Assembly: GCA_932294295.1 (NCBI GenBank)
Contig: OW028574.1
Location: 28,900,145-28,964,144 of the forward strand
Direction: 5' to 3'
DNA from: Alitta virens
Taxonomy: Eukaryota; Annelida; Polychaeta; Phyllodocida; Nereididae
DNA: 64,000 nucleotides
Under the pieces are notes generated by a model. It worked only from the letters and a program-made list of their open reading frames with translations. It ran no database searches and was not told where the DNA came from. The stretch's first letter is position 1. Each line of letters opens with the position of its first letter. Below are positions 43,851 through 55,780 of the stretch, piece by piece. The position numbers were made by a program, and so were the translations under genes.

Positions 43851-46455
43851 TATATATATATAAGTTAGAGAGTGCGAGTCATTCCTGAAGTATTACATTA
43901 GCAGTCAAATGATTGATGTCGGGGTCACTGCCACTTGACATCTATTTGTGCACAGTGCATGTGTAATTAAGTTGTCAATGTCTGTACATGTCGTTTTACT
44001 GGGTAGATATAACCAGTCAAGTTATCTCGTAAGCATGGCAATGCCATGTCTCTGCGCTGGTACAAGTAATAGAACCTACCCAAATATGTGAAATGGTGTG
44101 GACTCAAAGCCGTATCATTTCATCATTACGTATGCATATGTCAGCTGGTCATGTAAGCTGTTAGCTCACTAAACTTCAGACCAGTAGCGAAGTATTACCA
44201 TTGAGTAAGAGTTGCAGCTTTGGTACAGTATGGTTTCCGCATATACTTTTAAAACCAATCTAGAAAGAAGTATTTCTTTCAAGAACCAATGTTACCGTAC
44301 CACCTGCTCAATGTTTAGCAGCCCATTGCAGCAAATTTAAAGGACGATAAAAATTAGCCACTGCAGTTACTTCTGTGGATGGTATAGGACGCTTATTTTG
44401 CACTGCTAGAGTATTTGTTTAGTAGCTGGAGATACAGACCCCTGCAGCAGCAGCAGCAGCATCCCTGATCAATGCGATCGATCTGGAAGATTTTCTTAAT
44501 GAGCATCTCCAGTTGACTGGATGAGGATGCAGACCTGTTTAATGGCTCCTTCACTTTTCCACCATTTGCTCATCTTCATTTCTTTTGGGCTTTCAGCTTT
44601 CCTTCTATCGACGCTTCACTCAAGATTCCATGTAATTACAGCCTCTTCTTCTCAAGACTTTATTTTTATCGCCCTAAGCCTTTGCTGCAATGCCTGGCAC
44701 CGGGCAAGGAGTACTACTGGGATATTGCTTGCTTCTACACCTAAAAGTTTAGCTAAGTGGTGGTTTTTAAGTGCATACCCTGGAACCAGGAACCCGGTTT
44801 AGAATTAGTGTTGGTAAAAGTGGTGACCCTTGTAACTCCAGAAGTGTGTATCAACAAACCCCCTTGATTGGTCTGTGAATGAAGACTATGCACCCAAGGG
44901 AACTATCCATTTGATTGAGCATTTGTTTATTCTGCATGGATGTTATAACTTTCCCACTAGGAACCTAGTCATGATTCATTCCATAATACCAAGTCAGCAA
45001 TCTTTATTGAATGTATTACCAAGCTCTGCTTGAGGTCTTGGTGAAGAGTGGTTGAAAACAAATGTATTCACAGTAAATTACGTAGCAATAGGTTTTATAT
45101 ATATACAAGTGAACTTGTGCAGATACCCTGAATCACGTTTTACTGTCCGGTGTCCACAGCGGTATACAAGGACGAGATGATTACGTGTACCATTTTATGT
45201 CGTACCATTTCATGTCGTACATCCATTTTGGAAATCATACTAAGTCCACATACCTTTAATTATCATTTCTGATTACTCATGGGTGATCAATAAATAATGT
45301 TAGGGATAGCGTATTTATCTTCACGTTCAACTGTGTTTTGACCTCATAATCGGCAGTGGTCTTAACTTGAGATTTGAAATCTGCAATATATTTTTCATCT
45401 TTGGTAACTGCGCTCAAAATAACTAAGCTTAGTTACTACGACCCTATTCTTTTCTATTCTATTCTATTCTATCCTATCCTATTATTTTCTATTTTATTCT
45501 ATTATTTGTTCATAGCATACATAGTTAAATTCCTATAGAACTTGCAGGTGTACATAGGTGTTGCACCTTACATATACTACATGGTTATAACATGTCTGAT
45601 GGCACCTTGTATGTAACGTTAAGCCTGAAGTACATGCTCAGCTATGCTAGTTGTTGCTGTGTGACATGTGTACAATGTATCATGGATGTATTGTGTGAGT
45701 GATGAAGTGGTGCTCCATACTGGCAAGTGGGTTGCCCATCTCTGCTGGGTGCTCTGCTCTCTGTTATCTGATTCAGCTGTGTCTATTGATAAGAATGGCA
45801 TGTATGCCAAGTAACACAATGTGACGTGTCTGCAATAATTCATAACATCAATCAAATACTTATTTACAGGCATTTTCTTACAGATCTATGTGTAGATAAG
45901 CGAAATCATTATTTATGTAAAAACCATTCTATCCTGGAATTGTGGAATGTGTCAATACTTTACGCTTGACATCACTGTAAAATAAGTACTGTAAAATAAC
46001 TACATCTATACTATTTTCGGTTGGGTGTCTATACGTCTTTATACAATGTATGCATCTATAACGCTTATAAAACTACATTGTTGCTGTTAAAGAAACGAAA
46101 ATATTGGTCCAAACTGAAGGTTCTTATCTGCTCTTGAGTCCAGGGAGTTCCTGGAGCATTTGTCAGTTATATGGCAGCACTCAGCCACTTGAGGTTCCAC
46201 CACAAAGATTAATGCATCACTCAGTATCTGAAGTTTCAAGGATCGGCTCTTGTGATTGGGCCATCATTTACTGAGGTAAGACAAACGAGCTAGCTGTTTG
46301 TCACATTGCTTGTTTCTGTTTGTCACAAGTGAATGACGAATCGGGTGAATCAGTTTTCTTATTTATTTTCTAGGTTTGTCTGTTGAGCCACAGCTTACAG
46401 CTGGTACTCTCTTCCTACTATTCAGATTGAATGGCAATCAGTTCCATATATATGG

Positions 46456-46510
<55 letters not shown>

Positions 46511-47180
46511 TCATTGCCTTCGAATACTTATGTTTTACCTGTGTGTGTAATGTATTACTTTTTTGGAGCAAGAAATAAGGAATCTTGAGTCTTAAATAAT
46601 ACCCAGTACGTGAAAAATTGTAATACTTCGGTTATAGCTATGAAACTTTTATATGGTTTTCTTATAACATTTGGTGTTACTAAATCGTTTCTAATAAGTG
46701 TGTAGGCCAGTTTGGGGTAAATGAAGGATAAAAATAGCCATAAATATCTTCACCAGGTACCATAGCTCTTTACATCGATTACATGATATGAAGTCACTTG
46801 CCTGATTTGTCACTTAGAGAGCCCCAGCCTGTAAGATCCTTTAATATTACACACACTGCAGAACTGCATGATGAAGCCTGAAAGTATTGGCAATGTACCG
46901 TTCATGCCTCACACTCGACTTGGTCTATTTGATTTCTTTCATTTGAGGGAACCTTGTAGTTGCCTGGTACCAATTGAGAGGTATTTGTAACACAGTGACT
47001 TCAATCGCTGACCCAGAAGACCCGGGAGCCGGAAGGTCTTATAAGGCTCAGTGAATTCGCACATGAGCTGAAGGGAGATGGAGCTAGCCTTTTAGCTGCA
47101 GCTTTTCTGAGATTACCCTCAGCCAGTAATCTGGCCCTGCTCAGTCTACACTGTATGAAGCATGTTGGACAACTGAGGGA
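43851..47180. other. Non-coding region
   Basis: It contains an inverted fragment of the GTCTGAAGCTTAGTCAGC repeat (44095-44205), a (CAG)5 tract near 44443, a (TATTC)n tract near 45450-45505 and a long (TA)n run at 46455-46506. No exon recognised. Confidence 0.5.
46448..46506. repeat. (TA)n microsatellite
   Basis: A nearly pure TA run of more than 45 bases. Confidence 0.95.
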
Positions 47181-47189
47181 AGATACTCC

Positions 47190-47405
47190 ACCAGAGGGGG
47201 TACAGGGCGGGGGCCTAGCTCAGAGGTAGCGCTCTGGGCTTCCAACCGCTGGGTCCCGGGTTCGATTCCCGGTCGAGCCTAAGTTGGATGGCTGTTTCCT
47301 CCTTCGTCTCATTGCCATGGTCCCTGCCTGTCCTAATTAGCCCAACTGGTGCAAAAATACAGGACGTAAAGCCCTAATCACAAACAAACAAACCAGAGGG
47401 GGTAC
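47190..47405 (+). mobile_element. tRNA-derived SINE with perfect 14-bp target duplication
   Basis: The body 47204-47391 (188 bp) has a tRNA-like head: CTAGCTCAGAGGTAGCGC (A box) and GGTTCGATTCC (B box, 47259-47269). A non-tRNA body and a (CAAA)n tail follow. ACCAGAGGGGGTAC flanks it at 47190-47203 and 47392-47405. The acceptor stem does not pair, so it is not a tRNA gene. The perfect duplication points to a recent LINE-driven insertion. Confidence 0.9.
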
Positions 47406-47924
47406 CAATTCCACATGCCTCCTTTTGAAGCTCACAAAGCTCTCTTTTCAAGCTGAATGGACAAGACCTGCAGTTAATGCTGCTATTCAGAAGCCAGTAC
47501 CAAACACCCCTTTTAGTAGTACATTTTTGGTAAGGGTTAGCGTTCTTGCTGAGGTGCTACGCCTGTCAATGATAATTGCTTAATCATCTTTAAGCTCTCC
47601 TGCTCCTCTGAAGACCAATCCTCCCCATTACTATATCTGGTTACAACTCTGACAGCTTCTAAGGAGAGGCTTTATAGCTGATTGAATAGCGATTTGGAAT
47701 ATCTTTAAATTAGGTCTGAGACATCCACCAAGAAATAAGCACAATTAGGGCCAACAAGCAAGAAGTGCCAATTGCTATTGAGAAGATTCATGCATTACTG
47801 CTTTCTTGCAGATTATCCAAATAGAATACATGTGCTTTTAGCTTGTGGTACCATTTACAAGCATGCCTGCAAGCTTGAACAGTCTGATTTCGAGTCTGGG
47901 ACCGGGTCCAGTGCACGTTTTATA

Positions 47925-48172
47925 ACGTACCCCGGGTTCAATCCCTTTCACGAGCATCATCCCAGCTGGATGTCGTTCGGATGAGATGTTAAATTGGCGA
48001 TCCCTTGTTCTCAATGTCTATGCTGAGGCAAGTAAAACATCCCATCCATAGGGTAAATGTGTAACATGGGTGGACTCCTCTGTCACCCCATCAATCAACC
48101 CTTGATAGTGGCAAGCACTTGCCTTAGAGAGCTGTACTTCCCATATCTATCTATCTATCTATCTATCTTTCA
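47925..48172 (+). mobile_element. tRNA-like SINE family 2, copy 1
   Basis: CCCGGGTTCAATCCC is a B-box-like stretch. The body TCTATGCTGAGGCAAGTAAA ... GTGTAACATGGGTGGACTCC ... TTGCCTTAGAGAGCTG recurs at 51777-51910 and, in diverged inverted form, at 55590-55780. It ends in an (ATCT)n tail. Confidence 0.6.
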
Positions 48173-50517
48173 TTTCACTGGCCAGAAACCACATAATTAG
48201 AGCCCATGGTTGTCTAATGAACTGGTGTCATCCTTAACCATTGGTCAACAGGAAGAACGCAGACCTTTCATGAAACACGAACACCTTTTAGAAGCATCCA
48301 TATCCCCATGAAGCACACTTTCGGGTTGCTTGTGAAACAGGAGCCTTGTGCATGACATCACATTTGTCAGGAGAGGGTTGGCTGTTCTTGACTGCTGAGG
48401 ATGCTGTTCTGTCTCCGCATCAATATGATGGAGTGTCATGCTCTCAGATGCCTGGTATTTATTTAAACCAATGCTGATGACAGCAGCTGACTCGAATAGG
48501 TGATGGTTGGGTATTTCTGATGCTGCTGATGGTCTTTGCAACGGACAAATATATTGGTCATGAGAGATGGTCTTAATAAGATTGGATCATGTTTGCGTGT
48601 TGTACATTATTTTGTAGATTAACAGACACCAATTCATATGTCTCTTTATCATACAAAGTACATACATCACAACATATGAAAAAAAAAAGAGAAAAAAAAA
48701 CACCATTTGTTTTTGTGACAGTAGTAATTGCATTCGTAATGGATTGACACAACGCCAAAAACGTCGTGCAGATTTATGCTTTGTTGCGATGCAGATTTAT
48801 GCTTTTGTTTTTAGAGGACATATATATATAGGAAATTGCAGTGCTGGTTTTATGTCTAAAACGAACCAAACACAGTAAACATAGTTCACATGGCCTGGTA
48901 TTTTGATATTTGCTCTGAAGCTTGAATACTTGTCCGCATGGCCCACTCAACTGCTCAAGGCATTTTCTAAGTAGGAAATCTGAATGGGTGACTAGTAACA
49001 TTGCACATATTTAGTTTGAGATGCATTTAATTCCATGGAATTTAGTTTCCCAGCGAATGGAATTTGAAGAAAATGTTGATATATTTGGTGACAATTTTAC
49101 ACTAAGAGACCAGATTTTCTTCTTGTCGCAATGTTTTAAAATACATGACCTGTGATAATAGCCCTTTCGACGCAATAGAGTTTGGAATACCATCTCTAGT
49201 ATTTTCCCATAAGGACTCTCACCCTCTAATTGTTGCCTTAAAGCTTGTGCCAAAGTCCCTTAACCAAGGAGACCCCCATGTAATCCACCTTGAGGGTCTT
49301 GGGACTGAAGGGCTTTCAAGATGTCCTCAAAGCAAATACCTCTTCAATCCAATCATGGGTTGGTGGCCTTGGTTTGTTACTACAGTGTATTGAATTGTAT
49401 TGTATTGTGTTGTACGACCAGCTGTCGTATGACCTTGTATATATATCAGCTGTCAGAGGTAGACGTAAAGATGACGATAAGGCTTGGATCCCTGCCTATA
49501 CACAATTCCTGGTCGATTTCTCTAAACCTTTTTACAATCATATTGTCATTATTAAAAACTTATGATAAACCCCTCCTTCAGGCAGATGCATATTTATTTC
49601 TTACTTTGCAAACTTAAGATTTGTGAATTATAGTGGCTTTTTGCGTAGGTCTATTCACATATGCTGAAGTCCAGATGCTGTATTTGTTATTAGTTGCATC
49701 ACTTGGAATTCAAAAGCGTGTGGATTTCATGTTTGTCTTAAAAATGCTTTGATCCATCCTTCTATATATCCTGCGAGTCTCTTTGTTGCTGAAATGTAAT
49801 CACTGCAGTACAATTGCAGATTTATGCACAATCTGGCGTATCGCTGCAGCATCCAAGCAGCATTATCCATGGCAGCAGCTCACATCTCGAAGATACACGG
49901 TGACGAGGCAGCTGTGAGCTGTTGCCACGAGTGCCAGGGGGAATTTATTGGGAGTTGTTTTGTGCTCGGCTCGTAGACATAGCATCCCATGGGATGCAGC
50001 TTTTCGTTTCATCATTCAGTGACATTCAGTCTGCATCGTGAGCAGCCCTGGTCATCTATGCAAAAAGTGGAGACCATGTGAATGTTCCTCCTCAAAATGA
50101 TATCCCAATTCATGCTGTTGTTATTCTGCGCCTTTAGGTCAAGTATTTAAAAACGTCTGCCCATATTGCACACTGCTTTGACAGCTGAGTGGCTGGTTGT
50201 GCGAGTTTGTGTGAGCTGATATAATGTTGTATATGCTTATGTATGGCTTGTCTCTGCATTTTTTGGCAGAAGCCATGAATACAAAAACACATGCATTAGA
50301 CAAAACTAGATCGCCTAATCCGAAACATGTATAAATACAAACATGCCCTGATGAATAATGAAGTTATAACATATAATACCTAACCAGAAAAATAGCAGGA
50401 TATGAGGAATTCTGATTGCAACATAGTATTTATGAGGACCAATTAATCGAAATTTTAATTACATTTAACATCACCATGATCAAAATGTTTTGCCATAATC
50501 CACAGGGACTTCAATTA

Positions 50518-50605
50518 AGTGTAATCGTCTCGTAGTTAAGATATTGACCAGATCTCTGAATGTCCAGGTTCGAATTCCAGCCTATGCACTCAGCATGAGG
50601 TAAAT
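50518..50605 (+). mobile_element. tRNA-like repeat head
   Basis: GTCTCGTAGTTAAGATATTG resembles an A box and CAGGTTCGAATTCCAG a good B box about 30 bases later. No complete cloverleaf can be drawn. Confidence 0.45.
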
Positions 50606-50629
50606 CTCAGTTAGATATGGTGGTGCTTT

Positions 50630-50671
50630 GTATTGCCATGGAGTCACTATACAGTGACTCCATGGTATTGC
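50630..50671. mobile_element. Ultra-short palindromic element B with 7-bp target duplication
   Basis: GTATTGC at 50630-50636 and 50665-50671 flanks a 28-bp hairpin (50637-50664): 12-bp arms CATGGAGTCACT/AGTGACTCCATG and an ATAC loop. Confidence 0.85.
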
Positions 50672-51776
50672 TACTTACATGTTTTGTGATTTGTGGCCAT
50701 ATGCAAGGGGCAAGTAAAAGGCCACAACTGTAAAGTAAAATGTGCAATCTCATCATTACACGTGCCTGTAACAGCTGATCACATAAGCTGACCAAGATTT
50801 AGACCAATGGGCAGACTGAATGTTTTTTTTCATGAGAGAATGCAGACAGGCCCATTGGATGTATTTGAGGCGTTTATTTGGACTGATTCCAGTTTTCTTA
50901 GTGTTTTATCTGCCCCATCTTGAGTGAGCTGTGGCTGCTGCTGCTGGAAGTGGCCAAATGATGGGGAAACTGATACTCGAGGCATTTCTGCAATGTAGCA
51001 TAATCTGAAATGTCTAAAATGCACCGCCCTTGCTCCAAACTTCAACTCGATGTGTTCAGTCAGCGGGCAGGACCCCCTGGAGACTCCCCCGGGGTGTGAA
51101 AACATGGAAAGAGATGAGATGGGAAAGGTCACTGCGGGGTGTGACTGATTCTGCATGTGCACTGTGATGAACAGTCTGCATTTATCACGCAGGGGCCAGG
51201 AAACAATCTGTCTGTGTGTAGTACCTCCATGGTGTTTAGTGTACATGTAACAGTCTTGATCCTTGTAGAACTCCATGTCTAAAGGACTACTTGTCTGTGT
51301 GCTTGTTAGTGATTATGTTGGGAGTCTACATACATTTTATGCTGTACATAGTAACACGAGAAAGACTGATTTAGGGGTAGGTACTTGTATTTATTTATCA
51401 GGTGTTGATACTTGCTGCTATATTACATACATTCGATACAGCAGGTGGCAAAGAACAGCAACTCTTTCGTTTCTTTTGCTGATTGATATGTCTGAATATA
51501 AAGCAACGCAGACATGCGATCCGACCTTATCTGGGGACTTTCCCCTGCTGGCAACAGGCTAATTAGCTTACTCAGGGAACTGAGATAGGATTTAGACATA
51601 AAATACAAACCTGATATACACTACTGCTAATTGGTGCAAGTGTAGACTATGCTGATATGCTCTTGTGCGGTAGAAACTGCCTATTGAGACCATCTTTGGT
51701 GGAAAGCTTTCTGGTATGTTGACCATTTAACAATTAGCCATTTGAATAGAAGCAACAAAGAACTGTCCATGTATTC

Positions 51777-51910
51777 AGTGTCTATGCTGAGGCAAGTAAA
51801 ATATCCCACCCATGGGGTAAATGTGTAACATGGGTGGACTCCTGTCTTTTTTTTAACCTCAACAATGAACCCTCGATAGCGGCAAGAACTTGCCTTAGAG
51901 GGCTGCACTT
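51777..51910 (+). mobile_element. SINE family 2, copy 2 (3' part)
   Basis: Matches 48015-48145 at about nine of ten positions, including TGCTGAGGCAAGTAAAA and GTGTAACATGGGTGGACTCC. The tRNA-like head is missing. Confidence 0.7.
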
Positions 51911-52439
51911 CCCGCATCAAACTCTATCATTGAGTGTAAAATTCATATCCTAAACGTATGCCTTTTGAGATATGAAAGAAATTATTGTTATATATTTGTG
52001 TATACTTGTGTATTCAAGGTTAATAATGTATCTCCTTCATACATTTGCAAAATGAGAAAATGTAATAGGAGATAGGGTGTGGCTGACGTGAAAGCCATAA
52101 TATTATTGTTTAGCCCGTTTTATGCGTGTATATACATACACAGAATACATATGTCCTACCACAATGTATGTGGGTCATTGACAATGTCACATGCGGTTTC
52201 CTTTGAGAAAAGTACGTTTTAGACATTCCATCTATAATATTAAGTCGCATATCTGCTCTATGGTGTATGTTCGCATCTTTGTCTCTGTTTTTGTCAACCT
52301 AAACTGACCTGCAACATTGAGACGACGTCTTGTACACGTCTGTCCTTATTACATCACCATTTTTCTATAATACGATCAAAATACATTCTAACTATTTGAC
52401 AGTGTCTTAAACCATGAGTATAACGCATGTTACAGGTGT

Positions 52440-52790
52440 ACAGTTAGTTTCATTAAAAAAACTACCTGTCAAATTGAACCTAGACAAACCTAGACAATTT
52501 TTGCTATACAATACTACCTGCCACTAAATGGAACAGTCTGGCAATAGCTGTCTACTCAAAGTCGGATCTAAAAGTACATGCAGCGCCATTTGGTGATAAG
52601 TTGAGAGTTCTGCATATTTGTATTCTTTTGTTGAAAAGATGCATGTCGATTGCACATACATATTTGTGATATATTAGATACAATTCTTACATTATATTTT
52701 TTGCAGTGGTGGTAGTTTAAGCCGACTATAAGGTAGAAGAAGACAAAAGCAACTGGTTTTAGACAATTACAGTTACAGGTTGCTACAGCT
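52440..52790. repeat. Dispersed 300-bp repeat, copy 1
   Basis: CCTGTCAAATTGAACCTAGA, CTACCTGCCACT and AGGTTGCTACAGCTG blocks recur in order at 57470-57755. Confidence 0.8.
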
Positions 52791-52910
52791 GACTAGAGTC
52801 AACTATATTTTAGGAAACTAACTGTATAGCTGTTATATATTTGCTTCTCTGAATCATTTGTTCTGTGAAAACATGTTTAGTTCGTGTAATGGGTCTGTAT
52901 GGGTATGTTT

Positions 52911-52946
52911 GTCACACCATGGAGTCTGGTGACTCCATGGTCACAC
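52911..52946. mobile_element. Ultra-short palindromic element C with 7-bp target duplication
   Basis: GTCACAC at 52911-52917 and 52940-52946 flanks a 22-bp hairpin (52918-52939): arms CATGGAGTC/GACTCCATG and a TGGT loop. This is the minimal form of the family. Confidence 0.85.
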
Positions 52947-54980
52947 TCAGCAACATTATAAATTTGCATTTATGATCATTCTGTGGGGGGTATTTTTCTT
53001 TGCCATTTTTGAAAGCTTTTAACGTCATCAGTCTGCCATCAGCATTATCCATAGATGCATTGGCTGCAGCAGCTGTCTCCAGCAGTGAGTAAGGTCATCA
53101 AGTGCACCCAATTGCAATCAACTGCACGAAGACCTTGTGCATCTAGATGTGTCAATTGCACCTGCATGTCTGCTGCTGAACACGCTCAGACAAGAATGAT
53201 GCCCTGTAATTGCTTCCCAATGTCAAATGTCTGCAACTAACACAATTCACCAGCATGTTTGAACAGTTTGCTGAGTGAGTTGCAACTCCTGAATTGTTTG
53301 ACATCCCCATTGTCACATGACCTTGATCCGGACATTTAACGGGGAGGAAGATCATTTGATGGCCAATATTGCCTGCATAAACACTCGATTTCGGTATGTA
53401 TCGTAGGTTATGTATACAAGGGTGTCACATTGGACTTAATCATTGTTATATGTGGCTGTGCCCATCGCTAGACTTACAGCAAAGGAGCGTGTCTGTGTGG
53501 AGGCAGCGAAACAATCCACCCAGTCACTGCATGAAATCTAGCTGCAACTGAAAGCTACCTTCACATCAAATGCGTTGTTTTTTCCCTTATGGTGATCATA
53601 CATATCATGCGTGTTTAAAGTGGCATTGCAGTGACATGTAGAGCTTCAAAATACCCGTCCATACTGGCATTTCTTCTCATTCTTTAAGCCTTAGCAGTGC
53701 TTAGCTATTTCTCCCCAGTGTATGTTTGGCTTAAGAGAAGTGGCATTTCAGACATCCAGCTCTTTGCCCCACCCTGGAAATACATGCGTGTTAATGTGTC
53801 GGTGCTGTGCGCCGGGGAGTTGACTTAGCATCAGTCTTGTGAGTTATTCACTCAAGATTATAGCACAAGAGATGTTGGCCTCCCATCATGTGATAATCCC
53901 AGCGAGACCGAACAGATAAGAGAAAAATACGAAGGATCAAAAAAGTGGCCCAGGTCTGGGACTCTGGGACATAGATAGCATTTAGTTGTTGTCTTTTACA
54001 GCACTGCGTATTCTTATGGTCCTGGCCTCTTTGTACTTAGTATGTAATGAAATTAGGATCAGCTTTCCACATCAATAACAAATAATGATAGGCAGTGATA
54101 GACTATGATAGACAATGACATTTCTCTTTTATCTGGAATATATAGAGACCATTAGTCTGGTGATATTTGGTTTGTGTTCTGGTTACCAATGTGCCCTCGA
54201 CTGCTGTCTCAATTATGACTGAGCTGCCATCTCTGGTTAGCCTTGTGATTCATCAAACGGCCGCAGGTGTCGCTGCTGTACGTTCACTTCCGCTTGCTGT
54301 TCTAATGGCGGTCTCTAATCATATCACGCTCATGAAAAGTTAATGATGAGAACTTCATGAAGGGTTTTTTCTGCACTTGCCTTCTGACCCTTTTAGTTTT
54401 TTCTCACTAATTTGCTGAATAGGACAAAAAGGCCAGTTTTATGAGGTTTTCAGTCAGTTTCGTCCAAGGGTGTTGATATAAATTTGGTATATATGACAGA
54501 ATTCCCCAAGTATTTTTACCTAAATATATATGTATACAGAAAGTCATCTTCAACTTAACATTATTTGGAGGTTGACTGTATGGTATCAAGGAACTGCTCT
54601 CTTAAACAAAATTAATACTATAAATACCATCAAAATGTTTGCTGAAAAAGAAATAACATTATGCAAACGTAGTTTTTGCAGCCTGCTTACACCTGGCTTA
54701 ACCTGTGAAGTAGCTCCAGAGTAGCGCAACATAACACGATAAAGCAAGGACTAAATGTGGATTACATGCAGGTGCCTGTTGACGTACATGCTTTACAACA
54801 TGTTTACTAAGTGTCGGTGGAAATATTTACCTAGGCTATTTACCTTGGCAACATCCCATGGCAAGGGTGAATACAATGCGCACTAATTTAAGTGCAATCA
54901 GTGAGATGATAAACAAGCTCTTTTTATCCCATGTTTGTGCAATTTATTTTCCACTGCATGATAGTAGCCATGCGCAGGTG

Positions 54981-55017
54981 GTTTTACCATGGAGTCTCCG
55001 GTGACTCATGGTTTTAC
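54981..55017. mobile_element. Ultra-short palindromic element D with 7-bp target duplication
   Basis: GTTTTAC at 54981-54987 and 55011-55017 flanks a 23-bp unit (54988-55010), CATGGAGTC ... GACTCATG, with one C lost from the right arm. Confidence 0.85.
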
Positions 55018-55067
55018 AGATTAGTATGAATTGTTTATGTCTGTGTCAGTGCTACTGGGTCTGAAAC

Positions 55068-55514
55068 TAAAGCCCATCGCACACGGGAATCACATATGAT
55101 GGCATCACATGTGATGGCATCACAACCCCTTCTTGTGATGCCAGCATAATGTGCTGCACACGGAGATGGACCCCATGACAGAGTCACAACCCCTCACTAG
55201 CCATTATGGAGTTTTTGCAAACTAGGGTTGCTGTATTCTAGGTCAAGTCAAAACCCCTCGCATCTGATTGGCTATTAGCAGGCCAGGCCCCTGTGATCAC
55301 GGCATAAACTGCTGCACACGGGGTTTGCATCATGGAAAGTCTCTGATTTCATCATGGATTATCTAGCAGTGCTAGATACCCATGATCTCGTCACAAGTCA
55401 TATGTGATGCGATCATAGTCCGCTGCACACGGGAAAATTTGGTCATGAGGAGGGGTTGTGACCAAATCATATGTGATCACGGCATGGAAAAACTCTCGTG
55501 TGCAATGGGCTTTA
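55068..55514. mobile_element. MITE with TA target duplication, nested in an older repeat
   Basis: The element 55070-55512 (443 bp) has terminal inverted repeats AAGCCCATCGCACACGGGA / AAGCCCATTGCACACGAGA and is flanked by TA on both sides. Removing it rejoins the GTCTGAA...TAGTCAGC repeat known from 13785. It is internally rich in CTGCACACGG and TCACAACCCC repeats. TA-flanked short elements are typical of Tc1/mariner-derived MITEs. Confidence 0.8.
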
Positions 55515-55589
55515 GTCAGCTTATATGACCAGCTGCAACAGGCAGATGTAGTGATAAAATGATAAGGCTTGGAGTCCACACAATGTTAC

Positions 55590-55780
55590 ACTATTACCCC
55601 ATGGATGGGGTCTTTTACCTCAGCATATACCGCGAGTACAAGGCACCTCCAATTCAACGTCTCATGCAGTCGACATCCATGCATTGGATGTAGCTCATAA
55701 AGAGTGCCCGAGCTGGGGATCGAACCCGAGACCTTCAGAAGAGCTGGTCAGTATGGAATTGGCGGATGCCTTAACTCAGC
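55590..55780 (-). mobile_element. SINE family 2, diverged inverted copy
   Basis: On the minus strand, GGTCTCGGGTTCGATCCCCA is a clear B box, followed by GCTGAGGTAAAAGACCCCAT, which corresponds to the body of copies at 48.0 and 51.8 kb. Confidence 0.55.

Noticed and set aside
47211..47282. Candidate tRNA gene (good B box, possible UCC anticodon)
   Set aside because: The acceptor stem does not pair, the anticodon stem is weak, and the segment is the head of a 188-bp SINE with target duplications.
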